Source of the DNA: WHSW01 sp963842795 | GTDB lineage: Bacteria > Actinomycetota > Thermoleophilia > Solirubrobacterales > 70-9 | Assembly (NCBI GenBank): GCA_963842795.1 | Contig: CAWJHV010000041.1 | Coordinates: 248,001 to 312,000 of the forward strand | Direction: 5' to 3' | DNA length: 64,000 bases | Shown here: piece by piece, positions 17,142-25,418 of the stretch | Layout: each line of letters opens with the position of its first letter | Position numbering within the stretch: position 1 is the first letter of the stretch | The notes under the pieces: model-generated | Told to the model about the DNA's origin: nothing | Seen by the model: only the letters and a program-made list of their open reading frames with translations | Database searches by the model: none | Translations under genes and position numbers: made by a program

Positions 17142-17820
17142 CCTCGTCGAGGACCACCCTGCCCGCAACCGCGGCCCGTCCCGGGGCGAGCGGTTGTGCT
17201 TCGAGCACGGAGCCGCGGCCCTGGCGGATCTCGATCTCGCGCTCGAGCAGCGCGCACAGGCGCAGCGCCGCCGAGCCCGTCGCCTCGTCCTCGTCGACCC
17301 CGGCCTCGGGCACGAAGACCCGCTCGCGGACGATTCCGCCGGCCTCGTCGATCCAGGCCCAGACGCCGACCAGGCCGTAGCCGGCGGGCCGGCCTTCGAG
17401 CGCGTCGACCTCCGCCGGCGAGCCGACCTCGACGAACTCGAACGGCGGTCCCCACTCCGGGTCGGCCTCGATCCGGACGAGCTCGCCGTCGTGGGTGACC
17501 GGCACCTCGCCCGCCGGCGGCCGCAGGGTGCTCACCGGCGTCCCCTCCTCGCCCAGCAACCAGGCCGAGCCGACCAGCGGGTGGCCGGCGAGCGGCAGCT
17601 CCACCTCGGGGGTGAAGATGCGCAGCTCCCCGCGCGACCGGTCGTCGACGAACACGGTCTCCGCGTAGCCGAGGTCGCGGGCGACCGCCTGGCGCTGGTC
17701 CTCGCCGACCTCGGCGCCGTCGAGAAAGACGCCGAGCGGATTGCCGCCGGAGCCGTCGGCGGCGCAGAAGACCCGGAGCACGTGCAGGGTCGCCGCCCCG
17801 GGCGCGAGCCCGGCGGCCAT
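17107..17820 (-). CDS. PhzF-family isomerase-like protein
   Basis: The 237-aa protein has the PhzF landmarks: HVLRVFCAADGSGGNPLGVF near the N-terminus, the catalytic Glu in GYAETVFV, PLAGHPLVGSAW, and the C-terminal EATGSAALRL loop. Family members are isomerases/epimerases acting on small acidic metabolites. It is somewhat short for the family (about 260-300 aa). The ATG shares its A with the purH stop (TGATG), so it is translated with purH; no known purine step needs a PhzF, so this may be a housekeeping damage-repair activity or operon hitchhiker. Confidence 0.82.
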   Translation of the reverse strand: MAAGLAPGAATLHVLRVFCAADGSGGNPLGVFLDGAEVGEDQRQAVARDLGYAETVFVDDRSRGELRIFTPEVELPLAGHPLVGSAWLLGEEGTPVSTLRPPAGEVPVTHDGELVRIEADPEWGPPFEFVEVGSPAEVDALEGRPAGYGLVGVWAWIDEAGGIVRERVFVPEAGVDEDEATGSAALRLCALLEREIEIRQGRGSVLEAQPLAPGRAAVAGRVVLDEVRAYPAEADAS

Positions 17821-19442
17821 CAGTGCCGGAAGTGGCGGCGGCCGGTGAGCACCATCGCCGCTCCCTCGGCGTCGCAGGCGGCGATCACCTCGTCGTCGCG
17901 CTTCGACCCGCCCGGCTGGATCAGCGCAGTCGCACCCGCCCGCATCGCGGTCTCGGGCCCGTCGGGGAACGGGTAGAACGCGTCCGAGGCCACCGCAGAT
18001 CCCGCGAGCATCTCCCGGGCGTCGGCGGCGAGCGCCTCGCGCGCCTTGTCGATCGCGATCCGCACCGAGTCGACCCGGCTCATCTGCCCCGCGCCGATCC
18101 CGAGCGTCGCCCCGTTTTTGGCGAAGACGATCGCGTTCGAGCGCACGTGGCGGCAGACCTTCCACGCGAACAGCAGGTCCGCCCACTGCGCCTCGCTCGG
18201 CTCGGCTCGAGTGGCCACGGTCATCGTTTCGCGACCCTCGTCGACGCGATCCGGGTCCTGGACGAGCAGCCCCCCGCTGACCCGCTTGATGTCGCGCTCG
18301 CGGGCGATGTAGTCGAGGTCCTCCTCGGCTTCGAGGATCCGCACGTCCTCCTTCTGGGCCAGAACCTCCAGCGCCTCGGGCTCGAACCCCGGCGCTAGCA
18401 GGACCTCGATGAACTGCTGATGCAGGCGCGCCGCGAGCGCGGCCCCGACCGGCCGGTTGAAGACGATCACCCCGCCGAAGGCCGACAGCGGGTCGCAGGC
18501 GAAGGCACGCTCGTACGCCTCCTCCACGGTCTCGGAGACCGCCACCCCGCAGGGGTTGTTGTGCTTGACGATCACGCAGGCCGGCTGTTCGAACTCGGTC
18601 ACCAGTCGCCGGGCCGAATCGAGATCGAGCAGGTTGTTGAAGGAGAGCGCCCTCCCGTGCTGCTTGGCGATCCCCGAAAGCACGTGCACGCGCGCCCCTG
18701 GCTCGATGTAGAGCGCCCCCTTCTGATGCGGGTTCTCGCCGTACGGGAGGTCCATGAACTTCTCGTGCGGCATCACCCAATGGTTCGGGAAGGCCTCGTA
18801 GCGCATCCCGAACCAGCGCGAGATCGCCGCGTCGTATGCGGCGGTGTGGGCGAACGCCTCGGAGGCGAGCCAGTGACGGGTCTCGGCGGAGATCTCGCCG
18901 CGTGACTCGCTCAGCTCCGCGAGCACCGCGTCGTAGGCCTCGGGTCGCACGATCACGGCGACGCCGTCGTGGTTCTTCGCCGCCGCGCGGATCATCGTCG
19001 GCCCGCCGACGTCGATGTTCTCGACCGCCTCCTCCTCGCTCACGTCGAGTTTGGCGACCGTGCTCTGGAACGGGTAGAGGTTCACGCAGACGAGGTCGAT
19101 CGGCTCGATTCCCTCCGCCTCGAGGGTCGCCATGTGGTCGGGGTTGTCGCGCCGCGCGAGCAGGGCGGCGTGTAGCCGCGGGTGCAGGGTCTTCACCCGC
19201 CCGTCGAGGATCTCCACTGAGCCGGTGAACTCGGCGACGTCGGTGACCTCGATCCCGGCCTCGCGCAGCTCCGCCGCGGTCCCTCCGGTGGAGAGGATCT
19301 CGACCCCCAGTTGCTGCAGCCCGCGCGCGAACTCGTCGATCCCGGTCTTCTCGGAGACCGAGATCAGCGCCCGGCGGATGCGAACGGGCGACCCGCCCGG
19401 CGGCGAGCCGCCCTCCTCGGTGATCGTCGCTTCGATACTCAT
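17820..19442 (-). CDS. purH: Bifunctional AICAR transformylase/IMP cyclohydrolase PurH
   Basis: The 540-aa protein catalyses the last two steps of IMP synthesis. The N-terminal IMP cyclohydrolase domain (about 20-200) starts IRRALISVSEKTGIDEFA and has ILSTGGTA and GRVKTLHPRLHAALL; the C-terminal transformylase contains the NHWVMPHEKFMDLPYGENPHQ and CVIVKHNNPCGVA motifs with the Lys-His catalytic pair. Length is normal. An extra 20 N-terminal residues precede the domain. A TAGACT hexamer 8 bases before ATG 19442 may provide a local leaderless promoter inside the operon. PurN lies 11 bp upstream, phzF overlaps downstream. Confidence 0.97.
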   Translation of the reverse strand: MSIEATITEEGGSPPGGSPVRIRRALISVSEKTGIDEFARGLQQLGVEILSTGGTAAELREAGIEVTDVAEFTGSVEILDGRVKTLHPRLHAALLARRDNPDHMATLEAEGIEPIDLVCVNLYPFQSTVAKLDVSEEEAVENIDVGGPTMIRAAAKNHDGVAVIVRPEAYDAVLAELSESRGEISAETRHWLASEAFAHTAAYDAAISRWFGMRYEAFPNHWVMPHEKFMDLPYGENPHQKGALYIEPGARVHVLSGIAKQHGRALSFNNLLDLDSARRLVTEFEQPACVIVKHNNPCGVAVSETVEEAYERAFACDPLSAFGGVIVFNRPVGAALAARLHQQFIEVLLAPGFEPEALEVLAQKEDVRILEAEEDLDYIARERDIKRVSGGLLVQDPDRVDEGRETMTVATRAEPSEAQWADLLFAWKVCRHVRSNAIVFAKNGATLGIGAGQMSRVDSVRIAIDKAREALAADAREMLAGSAVASDAFYPFPDGPETAMRAGATALIQPGGSKRDDEVIAACDAEGAAMVLTGRRHFRH

Positions 19443-19450
19443 CACGACCG

Positions 19451-19456
19451 AGTCTA
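19451..19456 (-). promoter_or_regulatory. Possible internal leaderless -10 (TAGACT) for purH
   Basis: TAGACT on the minus strand overlaps the purN stop codon and ends 8 bases before the purH ATG. There is no recognisable ribosome site for purH, which makes a local transcription start plausible. Confidence 0.35.
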
Positions 19457-20116
19457 ATCCGGCTTGATCGTGACCAACCGCGAACCCGCCTCGATCGCCA
19501 CCCTGCCCGCCGCGATCAGCCGGATCGCCTCCGGGAGCAGCGCGTGCTCGACAGCGTGGATCGCCGCCTCGAGCGCCTCGCGGTCGCGATCCGCCGGGAC
19601 CAGGACCGGGCGCTGGAGGATGATCGGCCCCGAGTCGACGCCCTCGTCGACGAAATGGACGGTCACCCCGGTGATCCGCACGCCGTGGGCGAGCGCCTGG
19701 CCGATCGCGTCGAGGCCGGGAAACGACGGCAGCAGCGCGGGGTGGACGTTGATCAGCCGGCCCGCGAACCGGCGCACGAATGCGGGCGACAGCAGCTGCA
19801 TGTATCCGGCGAGGACAACGAGATCGGCCTGGCGTTGCTCGAGCCAGGCGGCGATCGCCAGGTCGCGCGCCTCCCGGTCGGCGTGCTCGCCGGCGGCGAA
19901 GACGCCCGTCTCGATTCCCGCCGCGGCCGCACGCTCGAGCGCGCCGGCATCCGGCTTGTCGGAGCCGACCGCGACCAGGGAGATGCGAGGCGTAGCCGAG
20001 CCGCGCCGCTGTTGAGGCGCCTGAGTGAGGTCGCGGCCGTGGAGCTGGTCGAGGATCGCCTGCAGGTTGGTCCCGGCGCCCGAGGCCAGGACACCGAGCT
20101 TGAAGACCTCGCTCAC
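19454..20116 (-). CDS. purN: Phosphoribosylglycinamide formyltransferase PurN
   Basis: The 220-aa protein transfers formyl from 10-formyl-THF to GAR. It has the N-terminal LASGAGTNLQAILDQL phosphate-binding segment, VVLAGYMQLLSPAFV, the catalytic INVHPALLPSFPG (Asn and His) and VHFVDEGVDSGPII with the catalytic Asp. The GTG at 20116 was chosen because it overlaps the preceding methyltransferase stop (GTGA) and because the conserved domain begins five residues later. The insertion around residues 30-45 (QRRGSATPRIS) is slightly longer than in most PurN. Confidence 0.95.
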   Translation of the reverse strand: MSEVFKLGVLASGAGTNLQAILDQLHGRDLTQAPQQRRGSATPRISLVAVGSDKPDAGALERAAAAGIETGVFAAGEHADREARDLAIAAWLEQRQADLVVLAGYMQLLSPAFVRRFAGRLINVHPALLPSFPGLDAIGQALAHGVRITGVTVHFVDEGVDSGPIILQRPVLVPADRDREALEAAIHAVEHALLPEAIRLIAAGRVAIEAGSRLVTIKPD

Positions 20117-20652
20117 CGGCCGGACCTTCCCCAGGCGTAGGCGATCGAGACCGGAAGCCCGCGATGCGATCCCCAACGAGGCTTGAGCTGCGGGTGGAAG
20201 CTGACCTGCACCCAGCGCCCGTTCGGCGCGGCCAGCCGCCCGGCCTCGGAGTGCAGCGGGGCCGGGTTGGCGAGGTGCTCGTCGACGAGCGAGGCGATCA
20301 CCAGGTCATAGGCGCCGCTGGCGAGCCCGGTGTCGCGCACGTCGGCCTCGCGAAGGGTGTCGTGGGCGCCGCGGTCGCGGGCGCGGTCGAGCATCTCCGG
20401 GGTGACGTCGACGCCGTCGATCGCGCCCTCGACCCCGGCGCGGCGCAGCCAGGCGGCGGTTCGCCCGGTTCCGCAGCCCAGGTCCGCGACGCGCCCGGCA
20501 TCGCCCCAGTCGATCCGCTCGAGGCGGTCGAGGAGGGCGATGTCCATCTCGTCGACCACGTCCTCGTCGTAGGCATCGGCCCAGGCCGCGTAGCCGGTGC
20601 GGGGATCGACGGTCGCGTAGGAGCGCGAGTCGTAGTCGGAGAAGTCGGCCAC
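20113..20652 (-). CDS. Class I SAM-dependent methyltransferase, C-terminally short
   Basis: In this 179-aa protein motif I is VADLGCGTGRTAAWL (about 54-68), followed by DGVDVTPEMLDRARDRG and YDLVIASLVDEHLANP. After the WVQVSFHP strand the usual last strands and substrate region are replaced by about 25 unrelated residues before the stop that overlaps purN. Compared with typical family members of 210-260 aa the C-terminus is missing, so the protein may be a truncated but expressed enzyme. No alternative frame restores the end. It sits 7 bp after recQ. Confidence 0.72.
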   Translation of the reverse strand: MADFSDYDSRSYATVDPRTGYAAWADAYDEDVVDEMDIALLDRLERIDWGDAGRVADLGCGTGRTAAWLRRAGVEGAIDGVDVTPEMLDRARDRGAHDTLREADVRDTGLASGAYDLVIASLVDEHLANPAPLHSEAGRLAAPNGRWVQVSFHPQLKPRWGSHRGLPVSIAYAWGRSGR

Positions 20653-20659
20653 GGGTCGG

Positions 20660-22210
20660 CTAGGCGGCCCGGGGCGTGAGCGCGAGCTTCGGGAAGCGCC
20701 CGCCGGTCGAGCGCAGCATGCCGCCGTCGATCAGCGCGTCGACCTCGCGGAGGAGGTCGTCCGAGCGCCAGTCGTGAAAGTCGCCGTAGCCGGGCAGCTC
20801 CTCGTAGCCGTACTTGCGCACGACCTTGCTCCGGCCGCCGCGCAGGATCTCCACGGCGCGGGTGCGGCCGACGCTCGGCTCCGCCTCGCGCACCACCCGC
20901 AGGATCGCCTGCTCGACCGAGACGTCCGGCTCGCCGCCGGCGACTCGCCGGTCGACGTCGCGCCGACCCTCGCCGGCGGGGCGGCGAACGACGAACGACG
21001 GCAGCGCCCCGTCGCACACGTCACAACACCGACCCTCCGCCTGCGGCTCGACCCGATCCCCGAAATGCATCAGGATCGCCCGCCGGCGACACACGTCTCC
21101 CTCGACGAAGCCCCACACCTCGCGGTACTGGCGCCAGCGATGGCGCTTCGCCTCGGGATCGTCGACCTGGTTGATGAAGAACACGTGCAGGCCCTTGTCG
21201 CGCTTCTCGGCCAGCAGCACGCAGCGCGACGGGCGCCCGTCGCGCCCGCCCCTGCCGGCCTCCTGGTAGTAGGCCTCGAGCGAGGACGGCACGACCTCGT
21301 GGATCACGGTGCGCACGTCGGCCTTGTCGACTCCCATCCCGAAGGCGTTCGTCGCCACGACCACCGGCGCCTCCCCGGACATGAAGGCCCGTTGGGCCTC
21401 GGCGCGCTCATCGCGCTCCATCCCGGCGTGGTAGGTCGGCACCGGCCGCCGGAGCTCGGCCTGGAGCCAGGCCGCCGTCTCATCGGTCTTCTTCCGCGTC
21501 CCCGCGTAGACGATCGCCGGCAGCGCCTCCGGCTCGGAGAGCAGGGCCAGGGTCGCCTCCCGCTTCGCCCGCGCCGAGCCGATCGGGACGACGTCGTAGG
21601 AGAGGTTCGGGCGATCGAAGCCGGTGGTGATCCGCACCGGGTCGCGGAGCCCCAGCCGCCGGACGACGTCGGCGCCGACGCGCGGGGTCGCTGTGGCGGT
21701 GGCGGCGAAAAGCGAGCGGGCGCCGAGCGCCCGCGCGACGTCGCCGAGGCGGAAGTAGTCCGGGCGGAAGTCGTGGCCCCACTGGCTCACGCAATGGGCC
21801 TCGTCGACGACGAACAGCCCGATCCGCGCCTCCCCGAGACGATCGAGGAAGCCCGGGCTGGCAAAACGCTCGGGGGCGACGTAGAGCAGGCTGACCTCCC
21901 CGGCGACGGATCGCGCCAGCGCCCTCTGATTGTCGGCCGGATCGCGCTGTGCGTTGATCAGCTCGGCGCGTCCTCTGAGGCTCTCCACCTGGTCGGTCAT
22001 CAGCGAGACCAGCGGCGAGACGACCACCGCCAGACGGCGGTCGCAGATCGCCGGCAGCTGGTAGCCGAGCGACTTGCCCGCCCCCGTCGGCATCACGAGC
22101 AGCACGTCGCGGCCCGCGACAGCGGCCTCGACCGCCTCCAGCTGCCCGGGTCGGAACCCGGGATGGCCGAAGTGGCCGCGGAGGACTTCGGTGAGCTCGG
22201 CCTCGTTCAC
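20660..22210 (-). CDS. RecQ-family ATP-dependent DNA helicase
   Basis: The 516-aa protein has helicase motifs in order: FRPGQLEAV (Q/motif 0), MPTGAGKSLGYQLP (Walker A), VVDEAHCVSQWGHDFRPDY (DEAH and RecQ aromatic loop), ATATATPRV, then the second RecA lobe with TNAFGMGVDKADVR and YYQEAGRGGRDG. A Cys4-like zinc region follows (CRRRAILMHFG...CCDVCDG). The C-terminal 100 residues look like a winged-helix/RQC-derived tail; no HRDC is evident. Role: 3'-5' unwinding in recombination and fork repair. It is placed between purF and the short methyltransferase on the same strand. Confidence 0.92.
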   Translation of the reverse strand: MNEAELTEVLRGHFGHPGFRPGQLEAVEAAVAGRDVLLVMPTGAGKSLGYQLPAICDRRLAVVVSPLVSLMTDQVESLRGRAELINAQRDPADNQRALARSVAGEVSLLYVAPERFASPGFLDRLGEARIGLFVVDEAHCVSQWGHDFRPDYFRLGDVARALGARSLFAATATATPRVGADVVRRLGLRDPVRITTGFDRPNLSYDVVPIGSARAKREATLALLSEPEALPAIVYAGTRKKTDETAAWLQAELRRPVPTYHAGMERDERAEAQRAFMSGEAPVVVATNAFGMGVDKADVRTVIHEVVPSSLEAYYQEAGRGGRDGRPSRCVLLAEKRDKGLHVFFINQVDDPEAKRHRWRQYREVWGFVEGDVCRRRAILMHFGDRVEPQAEGRCCDVCDGALPSFVVRRPAGEGRRDVDRRVAGGEPDVSVEQAILRVVREAEPSVGRTRAVEILRGGRSKVVRKYGYEELPGYGDFHDWRSDDLLREVDALIDGGMLRSTGGRFPKLALTPRAA

Positions 22211-22265
22211 CCGTCGATGATCTAGGTCCGCCCGGCGGAGAGTTCGCCCCGGGCCGCGGCCTCGC

Positions 22266-23738
22266 TCAGCCCGCGCCCTGAACCACGGGCAGGCTCTCGA
22301 GCGCGAACTTGTCGTTCGCCTCGCCGTCGCTCGCGAGCGGGTAGTCGCCGGTGAAGCAGGCGTCGCAATGGACCTCGCGCGGCGTGCCGACGGCCTCGTA
22401 GACGCCGTCGAGGGAGAGGTAGGCGAGCGAGTCGGCCCCGAGCTCGGCCGCGATCTCCTCCACCGTGCGGTCGTGGGCGATCATCTCCTCGCGGGTCGAC
22501 ATGTCGACTCCGTAGTGGCACGGGTGGCGGATCGGCGGCGCCGAGATCCGCAGATGGACCTCCTTGGCGCCGGCGTCGCGGAGCATGCCGATGATCTGCC
22601 TGGTCGTGTTCCCGCGCACGATCGAGTCGTCGACGACGACGACCCGCTTCCCGGAGATGATCTCCGGCAACGGGTTGAACTTCATCCGCAGGCCGTGCTT
22701 GCGCAGCTCCTGGCCCGGCTGGATGAAGGTGCGCTGGACGTAGCGGTTCTTGATCAGCCCGTCGTCCTTGGGCAGCCCCGAGGCGCGCGCGAAGCCGGTC
22801 GCCGCCGGGTTGCCCGAGTCGGGCACGGCGATCACCAGGTCGGCGTCGGCCGGCGACTCGCGCCAGAGGATCTCGCCCATCCGACCGCGGACCTCCTGCA
22901 GCACCCGGCCCTCGAGGCGCGAGTCGGGGCGGGAGAAGTAGATGTGCTCGAACACGCAGTGGGCCGGCCGGTCGGCCGGCACGATCTGCCGCGTCTCGAG
23001 CCCGTCGGCGGTCAGCGCGACCAGCTCCCCCGGCTGCACCTCGCGCATGAGCTCGGCGCCGATGATGTCGAAGGCCGAGCTCTCTGAGGCGACGCAGAAG
23101 CGGTCGCCGAGCTTGCCGAGCGAGAGCGGCCGGACGCCGTGCGGGTCGCGGAACGCGACCACGGCGCGCTTGGTCATCACCACCGTCGAGTAGGCGCCCT
23201 GGAGCCGCGGCATCACCGCGGCCACGGCGTTTTCGATCGGCCGTGCCTCCTCGACCGAGACCAGCGCGGCGATGATCTCCGAGTCGGAGCTGCCGCGGAA
23301 TGAGATCCCGCGCTCGCGGAGCTCGTTGTAGAGCTCGACCGCGTTGGTCAGGTTGCCGTTGTGCGCGAGCGCGACCTCGCGCCCGTCGTCGCGCCAGACC
23401 GGCTGCGAGTTCTCCCACGAGCCCCCGCCGGTGGTCGAGTAGCGGACGTGCCCGATCGCCATGTCGCCGTCGAGCGCGCGCAGCTTCTGCTCGTCGAATA
23501 CCTGGGAGACGAGGCCGGTGTCGCGCAGGGTGGTGATGTGCCCGCCCTCGCAGCTCGCGATCCCGGCCGACTCCTGGCCGCGGTGCTGGAGGGCGTACAG
23601 CGCGAAATACGCCAGCCTGGCGACGTCGTGCCCGGGCGCGTAGATCCCGAACACCCCGCACTCGTCGCGCGGACCGTCGCGATCGGCAACGCCATCGTTC
23701 TCGTCGCGGCCCCTTCGGAACCGCTCGCTTGAGCTCAT
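22266..23738 (-). CDS. purF: Amidophosphoribosyltransferase PurF
   Basis: The 490-aa product catalyses the committed step of purine synthesis, PRPP + glutamine to phosphoribosylamine. A 26-residue propeptide precedes the catalytic Cys27 (DECGVFGIYA), to be removed autocatalytically. The glutaminase domain has ALQHRGQESAGIA and LAHNGNLTN; the phosphoribosyltransferase domain has the PRPP loop VVVVDDSIVRGNTT. Cysteines in AHCVFEHIYF, RHPCHYG and HCDACFTGDY fit the [4Fe-4S]-containing Bacillus type. ATG 23738 has AGAGAAG five bases upstream. It heads the purF-recQ-methyltransferase-purN-purH-phzF run. Confidence 0.97.
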   Translation of the reverse strand: MSSSERFRRGRDENDGVADRDGPRDECGVFGIYAPGHDVARLAYFALYALQHRGQESAGIASCEGGHITTLRDTGLVSQVFDEQKLRALDGDMAIGHVRYSTTGGGSWENSQPVWRDDGREVALAHNGNLTNAVELYNELRERGISFRGSSDSEIIAALVSVEEARPIENAVAAVMPRLQGAYSTVVMTKRAVVAFRDPHGVRPLSLGKLGDRFCVASESSAFDIIGAELMREVQPGELVALTADGLETRQIVPADRPAHCVFEHIYFSRPDSRLEGRVLQEVRGRMGEILWRESPADADLVIAVPDSGNPAATGFARASGLPKDDGLIKNRYVQRTFIQPGQELRKHGLRMKFNPLPEIISGKRVVVVDDSIVRGNTTRQIIGMLRDAGAKEVHLRISAPPIRHPCHYGVDMSTREEMIAHDRTVEEIAAELGADSLAYLSLDGVYEAVGTPREVHCDACFTGDYPLASDGEANDKFALESLPVVQGAG

Positions 23739-23743
23739 GTGGG

Positions 23744-23764
23744 CTTCTCTGACGACCTGAGAAG
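23744..23764 (-). promoter_or_regulatory. Small hairpin over the purF ribosome-binding site
   Basis: A 6-bp perfect stem (CTTCTC/GAGAAG, 9-base loop) lies directly upstream of purF. In the mRNA one arm is the AGAGAAG that would serve as the ribosome site, so folding could lower translation. No purine riboswitch architecture is recognisable. Confidence 0.3.
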
Positions 23765-23972
23765 TCGTGTGCGGTGCAAGCGGATTCTTGCAACGCAAGG
23801 CTAGCAACGGGCAGAGTCGCGATCGCGATCGCGGCTCGGTCGAGCGAGCTTTGCAGCGACATCCGAGCGGCGGGATGCGAGACCGACCGTTCTATTGCTA
23901 GGCTCGCGGCGCCTGAGGGGGCATCAGGGGGGCTAAGGCCGAGCACTCCGGCGACCCCTTCGACCCACTTGA

Positions 23973-24386
23973 ATGAGCGCCGAATCGGAAAAGACGAACG
24001 CATCGATCGCAAGCGCCCGGGCGCTGATCGAGACCAGGCTGGCCGAGCTCGAGGTTGAGCGCAAGCGGCTGCGTACGGCGCTCGACGCCCTGAAGCCGAA
24101 CGGGCCGAAGCGCGCCACGACCGCCGCAAAGCCCCGCAGACGGAGGACGAAGCGCGCCCGCCGCGGCCAGCGCCAGGCCGAGTTCCTCGAGCGCCTGAAG
24201 GCCACCCCCGGCGCCTCGATCGCCGAGATCGCCCGCGAGATGGGCGTGAAGCCGCAGCAGCTCTACGCGGTGGCTCGCCGGCTGACCGAGAGCGGCGAGG
24301 TGGCCAAGCGCGACGGCGCCTACGTGGCCGCCAAGAAGGCTTCCGGCTCGTCTGCCGGCTCCGCCTCAGGAGACTCCCAGGGCTAA
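23973..24386 (+). CDS. Small basic winged-helix DNA-binding protein with coiled-coil N-terminus
   Basis: The product is 137 aa. Residues 8-45 form a charged heptad-like helix (ALIETRLAELEVERKRLRTAL), probably dimerising. Residues 46-68 are a Lys/Arg-rich linker (AAKPRRRRTKRARRG), and residues 70-120 are a winged helix (ASIAEIAREMGVKPQQLYAVARRLTESGEVAKRDGAYV). The tail is Ser/Gly/Ala. Composition resembles a nucleoid-associated or regulatory DNA-binding protein; I cannot name a family. It is divergent from purF with a 234-bp gap. Confidence 0.65.
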   Translation: MSAESEKTNASIASARALIETRLAELEVERKRLRTALDALKPNGPKRATTAAKPRRRRTKRARRGQRQAEFLERLKATPGASIAEIAREMGVKPQQLYAVARRLTESGEVAKRDGAYVAAKKASGSSAGSASGDSQG

Positions 24387-24401
24387 AAGCTCTGCACGAC
24401 G

Positions 24402-24416
24402 GGGCCGGAGCGGCCC
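24402..24416 (+). terminator. GC-rich hairpin after the winged-helix gene
   Basis: A perfect 6-bp stem GGGCCG/CGGCCC with a 3-base loop lies 16 bp after the stop codon. No U-tract follows, so termination is only suggested by position. Confidence 0.35.
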
Positions 24417-24571
24417 GGCTGATCGCCTCCGGGCGAGTCCGGCGTGATTTTCACCCCCCCGAGCGGGTAGTGTGAGCCTGCTTGGGTGCTTCTAAGGGGT
24501 TAGGGGTGCCTATTGCTATGGGGACGACTTAGCACCTCGTTCGAGAATCACTAGGCATCAGGAGGCTCGAG

Positions 24572-24769
24572 ATGGAGCAGGTCGCAACGCGTTGGGCGCG
24601 TAAGGAGCCCGGCTATCGCGTGACCGAGGTCGGACTGGACCAGCTGTGGGAGCTGGTGAGCACGGATCGACTCGAGACGAGCGAGCGGATCGCGCTCTGC
24701 GTCGCTCTCAGCGAGCTCGAGACCGCGAGGCGGAAGGCGCCGACCAGCTGCGGAGCACCGGTCCGCTAG
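24572..24769 (+). CDS. Hypothetical 65-aa protein with strong ribosome site
   Basis: A textbook AGGAGG lies 7 bases before the ATG, the strongest Shine-Dalgarno in this part of the window, which supports a real gene. The product is amphipathic and mostly helical (VTEVGLDQLWELVSTDRLETSERIALCVALSELE is the core, in two segments) with no membrane segment. No family is recognised. The stop overlaps the stop of the convergent sortase gene by 3 bp. A 185-bp upstream region without a gene carries AT-richer sequence around 24480-24535 and probably the promoter. Confidence 0.5.
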   Translation: MEQVATRWARKEPGYRVTEVGLDQLWELVSTDRLETSERIALCVALSELETARRKAPTSCGAPVR

Positions 24770-25413
24770 CTCGAAGCGCCCACTTCGCGCGCATAGACGA
24801 TCAGGTTGTCGAGATACCCGGTCGACTCCTCGAAGGCGCCCTCGCACGTGATCAGGGCGAGGGTGGAGTTGTCCGTGGAGGCGTAGACGCGGGTCGCGGG
24901 GAAGTCCGTCTTCGGCACCTGCTGGGTGCTCGTGACCCGGTAGGTGTGCCGGGCGCCGCGGGCGATCGTCTGCACCCTGGTGCCGGGGTCGAGCGAGGCG
25001 AGGCCCGCGAACGGCGCCGGGCCGGCCTGCGAGTCGCGGTGGCCGATGAGCACGGTCCTCCCGGGCTCGCCCGGGCGCGGCCCGCTGCGCACCCAGCCGA
25101 CCCGCTCGACGGGCGGCACCTCGAGCTCGCCGCCGCGGGCGCGAACCGGGACCACGCGCACGGCGATCCCCGCCGAGCGGATTCGAAGCAGCTGCGGGGG
25201 CGGTCGCCGTCCGTGCCTGTGAGCCTGCCTCGCCGGGGCCCGCGTGAGCGCCGGGCGATCCACCGGGGGATCGTGGGGCGCGGCCATCGAGACGCTGTCG
25301 ACGCGCGGACCCTCGGGCGCCGTGAGCAGAACGACCGCCAGGCCGGCCAGCAGCGCCGGAACGGCGATCACGAGCAGGCCGCGGACGACCCGGGCCGGGC
25401 GCCGCTCGGGCAC
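24766..25413 (-). CDS. Class F sortase
   Basis: The 215-aa product has an N-terminal membrane anchor (about 9-31) followed by a Pro-rich spacer and a sortase beta-barrel. The catalytic His is in TVLIGHRDSQ (His125) and the catalytic Cys in LALITCEGAF (Cys190). These match the actinobacterial class E/F sortases that attach surface proteins to peptidoglycan. The start is a GTG 5 bp after the stop of the DUF4397 gene, whose C-terminus looks like its substrate. The 3' end touches the small convergent gene. Confidence 0.87.
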   Translation of the reverse strand: MPERRPARVVRGLLVIAVPALLAGLAVVLLTAPEGPRVDSVSMAAPHDPPVDRPALTRAPARQAHRHGRRPPPQLLRIRSAGIAVRVVPVRARGGELEVPPVERVGWVRSGPRPGEPGRTVLIGHRDSQAGPAPFAGLASLDPGTRVQTIARGARHTYRVTSTQQVPKTDFPATRVYASTDNSTLALITCEGAFEESTGYLDNLIVYAREVGASS

Positions 25414-25418
25414 GGGCT

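Noticed and set aside
24480..24535. Short G-rich direct repeats (GGGTGC twice) as a riboswitch or operator
   Set aside because: No consistent secondary structure or known aptamer pattern could be drawn; the region is more simply a promoter for the 65-aa gene.
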